Below, piece after piece: positions 33,411 to 42,299 of a DNA stretch of 64,000 nt (its first letter is position 1; each line of letters begins with the position of its first letter). The notes beneath the pieces are model-generated. The model searched no databases and had not been told where the DNA came from. It was given only the letters and a program-made list of their open reading frames with translations. A program made the position numbers and the translations under genes. This DNA is from CAZBLK01 sp964492715 (GTDB lineage Bacteria; Bacillota; Clostridia; Lachnospirales; WRBF01). The DNA lies in NCBI GenBank assembly GCA_964492715.1, contig CAZBLK010000001.1:1-64000 (forward strand). The letters run 5' to 3'.

Positions 33411-33460
33411 CCCCCTCAATTCAAGGAAGTTTTAATCCTTTGAATTGAGGGGGCTTTATT
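33407..33460 (+). terminator. Terminator of the symporter gene
   Basis: AAAGCCCCCTCAATTCAAGGA pairs with TCCTTTGAATTGAGGGGGCTTT with one bulge, followed by TTTTA-rich sequence. Strong intrinsic terminator. Confidence 0.85.
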
Positions 33461-33489
33461 TTGAAAAAACCAAGTTTATAAGACGAGTA

Positions 33490-33595
33490 TATAGTTTGAG
33501 TTTTTATAGTCACCACTCCATTTTACGGCAAAATATCTAACGCTTCAAAGATTTTTGTCTCAAAATGGTGAACAGTTTATTAAAATTTCAATATG
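33490..33595. repeat. Family B palindromic element, copy B2
   Basis: TATAGTTTGAGTTTTTATAGTCACCA at the left, CAAAATGGTGAACAGTTT at the right, reverse of copy B1. The right end has drifted (TTTCAATATGATA). Confidence 0.6.
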
Positions 33596-33634
33596 ATAAT
33601 AAAGGACTATAGAAAAGGAGTTGTAAAATAACAA

Positions 33635-34972
33635 ATGAGCAACAAAATTAATGCCGAGGTTATTACGCCTGCTGATAAAGGCTACAATAAAGCTCGTCAA
33701 ATTTGGAACAGGGCAATACAAAAGTATCCAGAAGCAATTGTTTATTGTGAAAATTCACATGATGTAGCAAAGGCTGTTTTGTACGCCCAAAGACATGACA
33801 TTCCAATAAGAATACGTTCAGGTGGGCACAATTACGAAGGCTACTGTGTAGGAAATGATGTATCAGTTATAGATGTTAGTAGAATTAACAGCATAAGTTT
33901 GGATACAAAAAACAACACTGTTGACATTGGCGGTGGAGTAAATTTTAATCAATTATACAACTACATTGGAGCAAAAGGATACCCATTTCCTGGGGGAAAC
34001 TGCCCAACAGTCGCAGCAAGTGGGTTTACTTTAGGCGGTGGTTGGGGATATTCCTGTAGAAAGTTTGGGCTTGGCTGCGATTCGTTATTAGAAGCGGAAT
34101 TAGTAGACTATAGGGGCAGAGTTTTAACCACCAACAAATGCAAAAACCCTAATTTGTTTTGGGCTTTAAGAGGTGCAGGCGGCGGAAACTTTGGGGTTGT
34201 AACGTCAATGAAGTTTAAGCTTCCGCCAAAGTCGGGCAATGTAACCTTTTTTGAATTGTATTTTCCAAAAGCAACGTTAAATGAGCAAGTGAAATTTCTG
34301 GCAACATTCCAAAAATGGATAGACACCGTTGATAACAACATTAACGTAAGCGGTGGGCTTTACAATGATGCCGAATTGGGAGTATACAATTATTTGAGGG
34401 GAATATGCTACGGCTCTAAATGCGAAACGTATAAGCTGCTTAAACCTTTTTTGGAAATGAGAAAAGTAGAATCAACTTTTAAGTGCGGCACATTTTTAGA
34501 AGCTATGAATGAAATTGGGAAAAGCTATCCGCCGTTTGAAAAGTTTAAATCAACAGGGCGGTTTGTAAACCGTTATTATAAAACTGATGAGCTTTCAAAA
34601 ATTGCCTCTATAGTAAACGAAAAAAGACCGCCAAATTCAGCTTTGACTTCTGTTTCCATTTATGGTTTAGGCGGAAAAGTTAACGAGGTAGGGAAAAATG
34701 ATACTGCTTTTTACTTTAGAGATGCCAAGTACATCATATTGATACAATCGGTGTGGGAAAACAATTTGTATAAAAAGGAAAATGTAAAATGGGTGTTGGA
34801 CAACTTCCAGTACATATACGGCATTACAGAAGGCTCGTATATTAACTTTCCTTTATTGCAGCTTCCAAATTATGAAAGAAACTACTTTGGAGGAAATGTT
34901 CCAAGGCTTGAACAGGTTAAATGTTTGTATGACCCGTGCAATGTATTTGAATTTCCACAAAGTATTAAATAG
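33635..34972 (+). CDS. BBE-like FAD-dependent oxidoreductase
   Basis: A 445-residue flavoprotein of the berberine-bridge/glucooligosaccharide-oxidase group. The FAD-binding PCMH domain starts at VYCENSHDVAKAV. RSGGHNYEGY carries the His and GGNCPTVAASGF the Cys, the two residues that covalently hold FAD in bicovalent members. The C-terminal BBE segment (YFGGNVPRLEQVKCLYDPCNVFEFPQSI) is present. Relatives oxidise carbohydrates or alkaloid-like compounds, normally with oxygen, so its presence in an anaerobe is unexpected. There is no signal peptide. GGAG upstream is 14-15 bases away. Substrate unknown. Confidence 0.82.
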   Translation: MSNKINAEVITPADKGYNKARQIWNRAIQKYPEAIVYCENSHDVAKAVLYAQRHDIPIRIRSGGHNYEGYCVGNDVSVIDVSRINSISLDTKNNTVDIGGGVNFNQLYNYIGAKGYPFPGGNCPTVAASGFTLGGGWGYSCRKFGLGCDSLLEAELVDYRGRVLTTNKCKNPNLFWALRGAGGGNFGVVTSMKFKLPPKSGNVTFFELYFPKATLNEQVKFLATFQKWIDTVDNNINVSGGLYNDAELGVYNYLRGICYGSKCETYKLLKPFLEMRKVESTFKCGTFLEAMNEIGKSYPPFEKFKSTGRFVNRYYKTDELSKIASIVNEKRPPNSALTSVSIYGLGGKVNEVGKNDTAFYFRDAKYIILIQSVWENNLYKKENVKWVLDNFQYIYGITEGSYINFPLLQLPNYERNYFGGNVPRLEQVKCLYDPCNVFEFPQSIK

Positions 34973-35204
34973 AGCAGTTCAAGCAAACAATGACATTTCT
35001 TATTTCGCAAGAAGTCTATTGAATAACTATAACAATTTGAGAAAATAACGATAGAAGCCAATCGTTTTCACGAAACTTTCAACGTGAAAATACTAAGAAG
35101 CTTATATTGTTTATTTCGGAATTGTTGAAAACATCAAAATAAGCAACGGAGCTGTAAGTCTTAGCCAGTTGCTTATTATTTTGAAGACATAAGGTAATAT
35201 ATAG
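34973..35204. other. Intergenic region with hairpins
   Basis: Non-coding. TTTTCACG/CGTGAAAA (about 35071-35096) and CAAAATAAGCAAC (35135-35147)/GTTGCTTATTATTTTG (35168-35183) are inverted repeats; the latter may end the flavoprotein transcript. Confidence 0.4.
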
Positions 35205-35233
35205 TTGACATAAATCAAAACATATGATACTAT
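35205..35233 (+). promoter_or_regulatory. Promoter of the XRE regulator
   Basis: TTGACA (35205-35210), 17 bases, TACTAT (35228-35233). Good SigA-type promoter. Confidence 0.65.
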
Positions 35234-35298
35234 GTACTTATAGCACTTTCATTTTTAATAGAAATTGTTATAAGACAGTTACACAAGGGAATGGTTGA

Positions 35299-35496
35299 AT
35301 GGGAAAAAACTTAAAAATAAAAGCAGCTCGTGCAGGGCTGGACATGACCCAAAAGGATTTGGCAGAAGCTGTTGGGGTAACACGTCAAACTATGAACGCA
35401 ATAGAAAAAGGGGATTATAACCCAACAATAAAATTGTGTATTGCACTTTGCAAAGTTTTGGGTAAAACACTTGATGATTTATTTTGGGAGGAGTAA
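35299..35496 (+). CDS. Short XRE-family regulator (YgzD-like), 65 aa
   Basis: A single Cro/C1 helix-turn-helix domain: KAARAGLDMTQKDLAEAVGV then TRQTMNAIEKGDYNPTIKL. It ends DDLFWEE, the usual ending for this small family. Such proteins are commonly encoded with a four-helix membrane protein and an ABC exporter, as here. The ATG has AGGGA upstream and its own promoter. It ends one base before the next gene begins. Confidence 0.85.
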   Translation: MGKNLKIKAARAGLDMTQKDLAEAVGVTRQTMNAIEKGDYNPTIKLCIALCKVLGKTLDDLFWEE

Positions 35497-35497
35497 A

Positions 35498-35980
35498 ATG
35501 GATTTTAATAATTTAGATGAAAGGCAGCTTTTGCTAAGAGGAAACGTATTTCAACATGGTTTGATACTAATGATTACACTTACTTTTGTAAACATGTTTT
35601 TGACAGATATAGGCTTTCCGCTGGTAGAGGGCATTTGGTCAAGCTATGTCATTGTAGCTATAACATCTGCAACTTTGCTTATAGAAATGATAGTTAATAC
35701 TAATCCTAGATTAATACTTGAAATGTGGAGGGAAGCCGAACGCCAGAGGGCGTGAGGCGTTTTGACCGACAGCATTTCAAGATTTTAATCAGGATTAGTA
35801 TAAAGATGTATTTTCTGTTGAAAACAAAAGGAACACAATTATATGCTCATTTCTGTTTGCTGCTGGTGTTGTACAGTTACAAATGACGGGGCTTTTCTTT
35901 TAGCTGATACGCTTTATATAATTACGTTTATCATTTTTATGTATAAAAAAAGAATAATAGCTTTGCATGACAAAGAATAG
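35498..35980 (+). pseudogene. Membrane protein gene interrupted by a palindromic element and a frameshift
   Basis: The first 67 residues (MDFNNLDERQLLLRGNVFQHG, two membrane helices, then LLIEMIVN) match the small membrane protein usually paired with short XRE regulators. The 99-bp element at 35700-35798 then supplies foreign codons and the stop at 35753-35755. The homologous sequence resumes after the element: DVFSVENKRNTIICSFLFAAG (frame 0), and then after a T-rich run continues in another frame as LADTLYIITFIIFMYKKRI, ending at TAG 35978-35980. So both an insertion and a frameshift have destroyed the gene. GGGAGGAG precedes the ATG. Confidence 0.75.
35700..35798. mobile_element. Family A-prime miniature element (99 bp)
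   Basis: Ends CTAATCCTAGATTAA and TTAATCAGGATTAG, flanked by TA on each side (35698-35699, 35799-35800). The interior GGAAGCCGAACGCC...GGCGTTTTGACCGACAG is clearly related to the hairpin of family A, but the terminal repeats are different. Confidence 0.7.
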
Positions 35981-35990
35981 GGAGGTTTTT

Positions 35991-36905
35991 ATGAAGCTTG
36001 AAGTGAAAGACATAACAAAAAGTTTTGGAGAAAAGAAGGTTTTAAAAGGCATTAGCCTTCAAGCCGAAAGCGGAATGGCACTTGGTCTTTTGGGGCGAAA
36101 CGGTGCAGGTAAAACAACGACTATCCGTATATTAATGGGGCTTTTTCCGTCTGACAGCGGAAGCGTGCTTTTAGACGGAAAACCTATTGACAGAAACAAG
36201 CTTAAAATTGGTTATTTGCCTGAAGAAAGAGGGCTTTACCCAAAAAAGCTAATTTCAGAGCAGTTAATTTACCTTGCTGCACTTAGGGGAATGTCACGAA
36301 AAGATGCAAAAAAGTCGATTGAATACTGGCTTAAACGCCTTGAAATGCAAGACTATTTGAACAAAAAGCTAGACACACTTTCAAAAGGTAACCAACAAAA
36401 AATTCAGCTTGCTGCCACACTAATGACAAACCCTGATATAGTAATTTTAGATGAACCTTTTTCAGGGCTTGACCCTGTAAATGCAATGCTTTTAAAGGAC
36501 ACTGTTAAGGAACTAATTCAAAATGGAAAAGTTGTTGTTTTTTCCAGCCACCAAATGAATTATATAGAGGAGTTTTGCGAAAACATTGCAATTATAAACA
36601 ACGGAAACATTGTTCTTTCTGGAAACATTAAGGCGATAAAGCGTGGATATGACAGAAGCAAAATAATAATTGGTACAAGTGAGCAGGAAAAAGTAGTTAA
36701 TGCTTTAAAAAGCAAGCTTTCACAGTATTACAAAAAAATTGATGCAAGGGACAGCCATACATTAATTGTAAGCCTTAAATCGGCAGATATGAAAAACAAT
36801 TTCCTTTCCGACATTACAGGGCTTTCGCTTGACATTGACGAGTTGAAGGTTTACGAGCCTTCGCTTAATGACATATTTGTTGAGTATACGGAGGGCAAAA
36901 TATGA
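35991..36905 (+). CDS. ABC transporter ATP-binding protein (NatA-like)
   Basis: A 304-residue ABC ATPase: Walker A GRNGAGKTT, signature LSKGNQQKI, Walker B DIVILDEPF, D-loop SGLDP, switch His in SSHQMN. It has the C-terminal domain found in the NatA/CcmA exporter group. ATG 35991 with AGGGAGG. The permease gene overlaps its stop (ATGA). Probably drives export of sodium, drugs or peptides. The upstream XRE/membrane-protein genes may be its regulators. Confidence 0.9.
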   Translation: MKLEVKDITKSFGEKKVLKGISLQAESGMALGLLGRNGAGKTTTIRILMGLFPSDSGSVLLDGKPIDRNKLKIGYLPEERGLYPKKLISEQLIYLAALRGMSRKDAKKSIEYWLKRLEMQDYLNKKLDTLSKGNQQKIQLAATLMTNPDIVILDEPFSGLDPVNAMLLKDTVKELIQNGKVVVFSSHQMNYIEEFCENIAIINNGNIVLSGNIKAIKRGYDRSKIIIGTSEQEKVVNALKSKLSQYYKKIDARDSHTLIVSLKSADMKNNFLSDITGLSLDIDELKVYEPSLNDIFVEYTEGKI

Positions 36906-38176
36906 GCCAATTTTTTAGTATTTTAAGCTTTGAATATTTTGGGTATTTAAAGAAAAAAGGGTTTATTGTAACAACAATTTTGTTTATGGTAGTTATAGGT
37001 GCAGTGCTTTCTTTTCCACGGTTTTCGGACATGTTTAACGGAGAAAAGTCTGCTGAACTTTCTACTTCTTCTGGGGTTACACAAGAAACTAGTAAAGCAG
37101 TCAGCGGAAGACTTTTAATTAACGACAACACAACGTCAGACAAGGCCGCAACAGTGGAATATTTTAGTAAGGCTATGCTTGGCACAGTAGTTGAGCAGTC
37201 GGACTTAGACATTGATGGGCTTAAAAAACAAGTTGAAGGCGAGAATAATTTAAGCGCACTTTACATTGGAAACGACAAAAGCTACTACATAGTTAAAAAT
37301 GTTACAATGTATGACACCACTCAACATTTTATCGACGAGCTGCTTACTTCTAAGAAAAAGACAGAAGCACTTGCTTCGCTTGGTGTTTCCACTGAAAAGG
37401 CACAGGAAGTTTTAACAACTGCTGTAGTAACAGAAATTGTAAAAACAGAGTCGGGCAAAGACCAAATGCAAAACTTTTTTTACACTTACATTTTAATTTT
37501 TGCTTTGTACATGGCAATTATGCTTTATGGACAGTTTGTTGCAACGGGCGTTGCTTCTGAAAAAAGCTCTCGTGCTATGGAGCTTCTTATAACATCGGCT
37601 AAGCCTGCAAACCTTATGTTTGGAAAAGTTATAGGTGCTGGGCTTGCAGGGCTTACACAAATGACTTTGATACTTGGCTCGGCATTTGTGTTTTACAACG
37701 TAAACATTAGCTATTGGGGCGATAACATGTTAATAAATTCAATTTTCAATATGCCGATTTCAATTTTACTTTTTACACTTTTGTTTTTTATACTTGGCTT
37801 CTTTATTTACGCTTTTATGTACGGTGCACTTGGCTCGCTTGTTTCACGCATGGAGGACATCAACACAACTGTTATGTCTGTTACAATGATTTTTATTTTT
37901 GCGTTTATTTTTGTAGTGATATCAATGGGTTCAGGCAATGTTGACACTACAATAATGAAGGTTTTGTCTTTTGTTCCGTTTACTTCTCCTATGGCTATGT
38001 TTGTGCGTATAGCAATGGGTGAGGTGCAGACAATTGAAATAGTTATTTCTGTTGTATTGTTAATTGTTACAACTATTGGGATTGGCTTTATTTCTGCTGC
38101 AATTTACAGGCTTGGTGTTTTATTGTATGGCAAGCCGCCAAAAATTTCCAGTGTACTTAAAATGCTTCGTGGCTAG
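36902..38176 (+). CDS. ABC-2 permease (NatB-like)
   Basis: A 424-residue membrane protein with one N-terminal helix (residues 20-40), a long extracytoplasmic domain (to about residue 190) and five C-terminal helices, the NatB/YhaP layout of ABC-2 permeases. The conserved EKSSRAMELLITSAKP loop is the ATPase-contact motif. It partners the ATPase just upstream. Confidence 0.88.
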   Translation: MSQFFSILSFEYFGYLKKKGFIVTTILFMVVIGAVLSFPRFSDMFNGEKSAELSTSSGVTQETSKAVSGRLLINDNTTSDKAATVEYFSKAMLGTVVEQSDLDIDGLKKQVEGENNLSALYIGNDKSYYIVKNVTMYDTTQHFIDELLTSKKKTEALASLGVSTEKAQEVLTTAVVTEIVKTESGKDQMQNFFYTYILIFALYMAIMLYGQFVATGVASEKSSRAMELLITSAKPANLMFGKVIGAGLAGLTQMTLILGSAFVFYNVNISYWGDNMLINSIFNMPISILLFTLLFFILGFFIYAFMYGALGSLVSRMEDINTTVMSVTMIFIFAFIFVVISMGSGNVDTTIMKVLSFVPFTSPMAMFVRIAMGEVQTIEIVISVVLLIVTTIGIGFISAAIYRLGVLLYGKPPKISSVLKMLRG

Positions 38177-38187
38177 GAGTGAATTTT

Positions 38188-38757
38188 ATAAATTCAGTAA
38201 ACGTAGATGCTGTAAATAACATTAGAACATACCTTAATGAATACGGAATTTTGAGCTGTAACACAAACAAGTATTTACCTTCGCTTGATGATGTTGGGGG
38301 AGATTGGAACGCAATTGTTCATTTAATTGAACAGCGTGAAGTTTTTCATAGCAAAGTTTTTAAAGGAAGGACTACGTATTTGTCAAAGGAAGCTTACACA
38401 TTGTTAAAACCTTATAAACAAAACGTTTTAGGGCTTTCCGAAACTAGCAGAAAAATTTACGACTTTTTAATTGAATTTGGGCAAGCAAATACAACCATAA
38501 TTAAAGATATGCTTTTGCTGTCTGGTAAGGCATTTGCACAAAATTTTGATGTGCTTCAAAGCAGGCTTTTAGTAACTGCAATTAAAACGGACAACATAAT
38601 AAACCAGTCGTGGTCATCATTTGTTTGGGGCACTTACTTGGACTGGGAAAAAGGTACCGAGCTTTCCATTTGCGAAAACGAACAGAGTAGTTTTCGTTTG
38701 ACAGAACTGCTTTCAAAAAGTTTGTCGCTGAAAGATGTAAAAAAATTAATGCAATAA
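38188..38757 (+). CDS. AlkZ-related winged-helix protein
   Basis: About 189 residues. SRKIYDFLIEFGQANTTIIK and AQNFDVLQSRLLVTA form a winged-helix pair, and NQSWSSFVWGTYLDWE is characteristic of proteins annotated AlkZ-related in clostridia. AlkZ/YcaQ enzymes are DNA glycosylases, but this short form lacks a clear catalytic QxQ motif, so enzyme activity is doubtful. AGGAG (38175-38179) overlaps the GTG at 38179, so that GTG is unlikely to be used; an ATA at 38188 lies at ideal 8-base spacing. It follows the permease immediately and should be cotranscribed. Confidence 0.65.
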   Translation: MNSVNVDAVNNIRTYLNEYGILSCNTNKYLPSLDDVGGDWNAIVHLIEQREVFHSKVFKGRTTYLSKEAYTLLKPYKQNVLGLSETSRKIYDFLIEFGQANTTIIKDMLLLSGKAFAQNFDVLQSRLLVTAIKTDNIINQSWSSFVWGTYLDWEKGTELSICENEQSSFRLTELLSKSLSLKDVKKLMQ

Positions 38758-38764
38758 AAAAATA

Positions 38765-38850
38765 CCCCTACTAATTTAGCAATTCTGTTTTTAATCGACA
38801 TTGTCTATCGGTAAAAAAGTGGAATTGCTATAGGTAGGGGTTATTTTTTT
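38765..38850. terminator. Bidirectional terminator containing element A4
   Basis: ACCCCTAC (38764-38771) and GTAGGGGT (38834-38841) pair around the short element A4 (38777-38832), followed by ATTTTTTT. It ends the AlkZ-related transcript; the spoIVA remnant stops right after it on the other strand. Confidence 0.65.
38777..38832. repeat. Family A palindromic element, short copy A4 (56 bp)
   Basis: TTAGCAATTC and GAATTGCTATA ends with GACATTGTCTATCGG inside; the central CGCCAAACG hairpin is deleted, as in A1. Confidence 0.65.
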
Positions 38851-39133
38851 AAAGTATAATGCAAATTAAGCCGCCGCTGCCTTCGTTAATAATTTTTTGC
38901 AGGGTTTCTTGCAGTTTAATTTGAGCATCTTCTGGCATGTGGTAAAGCTTGCTTTGTAAGCCGTCTTTTACCAAGTCATACATTGATTTGCCAAACATGT
39001 TAAGCTCCCAAACTTTTGAAGCATCTTCGGCTGTTTCTGTTGCTATGTACTCAATTAAGTCTTCGCTTTGCTTTTCTGTGCCGACAATTGGCGAAATTTC
39101 AGTTTCAATATCTGCACGGATTAGATGTATTGC
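38849..39133 (-). pseudogene. spoIVA: spoIVA remnant (C-terminal about 95 residues)
   Basis: Reading leftward, the frame gives ...IRADIETEISPIVGTEKQS, then WELNMFGKSMYDLVKDGL and LQKIINEGSGGLICIIL, then stop. These are the last blocks of SpoIVA, the spore coat morphogenetic ATPase of about 490 residues that caps the forespore. The frame hits a stop at 39134-39136 and no upstream SpoIVA sequence follows: the next gene is a chemoreceptor. The N-terminal ATPase domain is gone, so this cannot be functional. A full copy may exist elsewhere. Confidence 0.8.
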
Positions 39134-39219
39134 TTATAACAAACAGAAGTGTTTTAAAAAGGGCGAAACCTTTTTACCAATGTTGAATTTGGTAAAAGGT
39201 TTTCACCCCGAGTTTAAAT

Positions 39220-41436
39220 TTAAATAGTGAAGTGCGCTACCATATTTGAAAGCACTTCTGATTGGCTGCTAAGTTCCTCGGCTGCTGCTGCCGACTCCTC
39301 GGAAGTTGAAGAATTTCTTTGTACAACTTCAGAAATTTGGTCAATGCCTTCAGATATTTGAGAAATGCCTTCGGTTTGTAATGTAGTAGCCATATAAATT
39401 TCATCAATTATAGATGAAACAGAGTTAGTGTCCTCTACAATTTTCTCAAGCGAACTTGCTGTAAGCTTAGCCGTTTCTGTGCCATCATTAATTTTAGAAA
39501 TAATATCTTCTATAAGGTTAGAAGTGTCTTTAGCTGCTTGTTGGCTTCTGCCAGCTAAAGAGCGTACTTCCTCGGCAACTACCGAAAAACCAACCCCGTG
39601 TTTGCCTGCTCTAGCGGCTTCTACAGCGGCATTAAGCGCCAAGAGGTTTGTTTGAAAAGCAATGTCGTCAATAACTTTGATTATTTTTGAAATGTTTTTA
39701 GAAGCTTCCTTAATGTCATTCATAGAAGAAAGCATCTTGACCATTTCATCATTTCCATTCCTTGCATTTTCTATAGATTGCTTTGAAAAGTCGTTGGCTT
39801 TTTTTGCTTGCTCGGCATTTTGGTGAGTTTGCTCGTTTATTGCAGTAATAGACGCATTAAGCTCTTGTACAGAGCTTGCTTGGTTGCTTGCGCCGTTAGC
39901 CAAATCCATAGAAGTTTCCGAAATTTGTTTAGCGCCTACAAGAACATTGTCAGAAGAAATCTTTATGTCTGAAATAGTGCTTCTAAGCGTATTAGAAATT
40001 TTGTTTATTGAATTTTTAATAAGGCTGAATTGCCCTACATATTCTCTTTCAATTTTTCTGTTTAAAACACCTTGTGAAATTGCGTCAAGTATTTCAGTAA
40101 TTTCATTGATGTACGAGCCTATTGATGTAACCATTTTGTTAAAGGACGACATCATAAAGTCAAAGCTTCCTCTGTAGCCGCTGCTTATTTCTACATTAAA
40201 GTTTCCTTCTGCAAGCTGCGCTAAAACTTTGTTTGACTCATCAATTGGCTTGTTTACTGCACTAAGAAGGTTGTTTAAGCCTTTTGTCAACTCAGACCAA
40301 TCACCTTTGTACAAAGAAGTATCAACGCTTGTATTAAGCTCACCATTTATTGCGCCGTCTATTAAGCTTTTAACATCTTTATTTAGTGAAGTTAAATTAT
40401 TTTTTAACTCTAAAAACATATCGTTGGCTATCGATTTTTTACCTGGAAATTTATTAAGGTCTACTTTAAAGTTACCGTTTCCTAGTTCATTAAAACTGTT
40501 TAGTATGACTAATGTGTCGTTAATTAAAGAAGTTATAGAGTTGTTTATTGAAACAGCAACTTCTTTGTACGCACCTTGAAAATCGTCTACGTTAATTTTT
40601 GAATCAATGTCACCATTTTCAAGTTCTTTTGCCATGCCGTTAATATTTTCAGTTAACTTTAAAATAGAATTTCTTACGCTAGAAAAAGAATTAACAAGCT
40701 CACCAATTTCATCTTTACTATTTTGTGTAAGATTAACGTTTAAGTTACCAATGGCTATTTCTTTTGCTGCCTTTTCTACTTGTATTATAGGGATAGCAAT
40801 TGTTTTATTAAGTCTTGAAATAAGCATAAGTGTAATTATTAAGCTGGCAACAAGAACAAGTGCTACTATAATATATGCAGTTCTTATGTTAAATGCGGCT
40901 GTAGAGTCAAGGTTGTCTACAATATTATCTTGCGCTACCTTTATTTCTTCAAGTATATCAATAGCTTTATCTACAGCAGGCTTGTAATTGTTTATGAATA
41001 CTTCATAAGCTTTTAAATTAGTTTCAGGTAAGTTTTGTTTTGCGTAACCTTCGATTGTCTTTCTATAGTTAGCGGCTTCAACAACAATTGACTCGAATTT
41101 TTGTATTAAAGCTGGGTCAGTTTGCATTGTTTGCTTAAAACTTTCAAGTGCTTCATTAAGCAATTGCCTGTCACTTTGTGCCTGTTGTATACTTTCATCA
41201 GTAACATTTTGGTCTGGGGAAACTGAAGCTAGAAGCAAGTCTCTCTGTATAGAAATCATGCTTCTTCTTATTTTTGCAAGGGAATCTACGCTAGGCAGGC
41301 TTTTGCTTTTATAGCTATAAACAACTGAATTAAGGTTATTAATACTAATGAAAGCTGAAATGCCTATGACAAGCAATAAAGCTAACACGATACCAAAGCT
41401 GAAAATTAGCTTTGTTTTTATTTTCGCATTTTTCAT
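39220..41436 (-). CDS. Methyl-accepting chemotaxis protein
   Basis: A 738-residue chemoreceptor. N-terminal helix (residues 9-30), four-helix-bundle sensor (4HB_MCP; KSLPSVDSLAKIRRSMISIQRD), second helix near 187-208, then HAMP and further HAMP-like segments (LENGDID, QLAEGNFNVEI, ISQGVLNRKI). The signalling domain has the hairpin tip DDIAFQTNLLALNAAVEAARAGKHGVGFSVVA..., the CheA/CheW contact. The long spaced-HAMP layout suggests poly-HAMP signalling. AGGAGGA precedes the ATG. It stands alone; no che genes are near. Confidence 0.92.
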   Translation of the reverse strand: MKNAKIKTKLIFSFGIVLALLLVIGISAFISINNLNSVVYSYKSKSLPSVDSLAKIRRSMISIQRDLLLASVSPDQNVTDESIQQAQSDRQLLNEALESFKQTMQTDPALIQKFESIVVEAANYRKTIEGYAKQNLPETNLKAYEVFINNYKPAVDKAIDILEEIKVAQDNIVDNLDSTAAFNIRTAYIIVALVLVASLIITLMLISRLNKTIAIPIIQVEKAAKEIAIGNLNVNLTQNSKDEIGELVNSFSSVRNSILKLTENINGMAKELENGDIDSKINVDDFQGAYKEVAVSINNSITSLINDTLVILNSFNELGNGNFKVDLNKFPGKKSIANDMFLELKNNLTSLNKDVKSLIDGAINGELNTSVDTSLYKGDWSELTKGLNNLLSAVNKPIDESNKVLAQLAEGNFNVEISSGYRGSFDFMMSSFNKMVTSIGSYINEITEILDAISQGVLNRKIEREYVGQFSLIKNSINKISNTLRSTISDIKISSDNVLVGAKQISETSMDLANGASNQASSVQELNASITAINEQTHQNAEQAKKANDFSKQSIENARNGNDEMVKMLSSMNDIKEASKNISKIIKVIDDIAFQTNLLALNAAVEAARAGKHGVGFSVVAEEVRSLAGRSQQAAKDTSNLIEDIISKINDGTETAKLTASSLEKIVEDTNSVSSIIDEIYMATTLQTEGISQISEGIDQISEVVQRNSSTSEESAAAAEELSSQSEVLSNMVAHFTI

Positions 41437-41732
41437 AATCTAGTCCTCCTAAGTGTTAATTATTTGGGGTGTTTATAAGCTCATTTTTAAAGTTTAGAGA
41501 CAAATGTTATATTAAAGTTATTGTTACCAACTTTCTAAACAATAATTAGCTTAAAATACCTTATATTAAGTATATAATAATTATTTAATTAAGTAAATAA
41601 CATTGTGTAATATTATAGCAAATGTTTGTACAAAAATTTTAGTTTTTGAAGTAGAAAGCTATATTTGTTTAGAAAATTTTAACTTGTACCATGCTAAAAA
41701 GGGGCATGTTTTATTCACACCCAAGTTTAATA
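41437..41732. other. Intergenic region between chemoreceptor and MarR gene
   Basis: AT-rich, holding the upstream region of the chemoreceptor gene. No gene or RNA recognised. Confidence 0.4.
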
Positions 41733-42215
41733 CTAAAACTTATTTTCTTTTAACAAATCTGTATAAGCATGTAACACACGATAAAATGCCTCAATATCAG
41801 CATTTCCACAGCGTGACTCAAGATAACTTGAAGTTTGGGTAATGTCTGCCACGTCATAAGCTTTGTGCACATATGAAAGCTGTTTTCCAGCTTCTGTAAC
41901 AAAAAGTAAAATTGATTTATTGTTGTTTTCTTTGAAACGTTTTTCGACATAACCTTCATCTACAAACCTTTTAATTATTTGAGAAATAGCACTTGTTGTT
42001 TTTTTCCAAATTCTTGCTATCTCTGTAATAGTAACACCAGGATTATCTTCAATATGTGTTAAAATATGAATTTCCATCATATTAAATTTTGTTTCTGTGC
42101 CATATTTATGTTTTGCATAAATATAATTTGAATATAAAATTATGAATTCGTAAATATCTTGAGCATTTTTGTTTAAATTTTGGTAAGCCTCATTAATTCC
42201 AGTTTCGTAACCCAT
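41733..42215 (-). CDS. MarR-family regulator
   Basis: A 160-residue winged-helix regulator. The DNA-binding part is MEIHILTHIEDNPGVTITEIARIWKKTTSAISQIIKRFVDEGYV (positions about 48-91, quoted in parts), with the wing at KRFKENNNKS. It is divergent from the malY/tcyP genes and the intergenic palindrome at 42300-42337 is its probable site. GAGG precedes the ATG. Confidence 0.85.
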   Translation of the reverse strand: MGYETGINEAYQNLNKNAQDIYEFIILYSNYIYAKHKYGTETKFNMMEIHILTHIEDNPGVTITEIARIWKKTTSAISQIIKRFVDEGYVEKRFKENNNKSILLFVTEAGKQLSYVHKAYDVADITQTSSYLESRCGNADIEAFYRVLHAYTDLLKENKF

Positions 42216-42299
42216 ACTATAACCTCACATACATAATTGTTTTTTTAATAATAACACACCTATTTAATATTAACAACAAAAGCATATTTGCACAATAAA

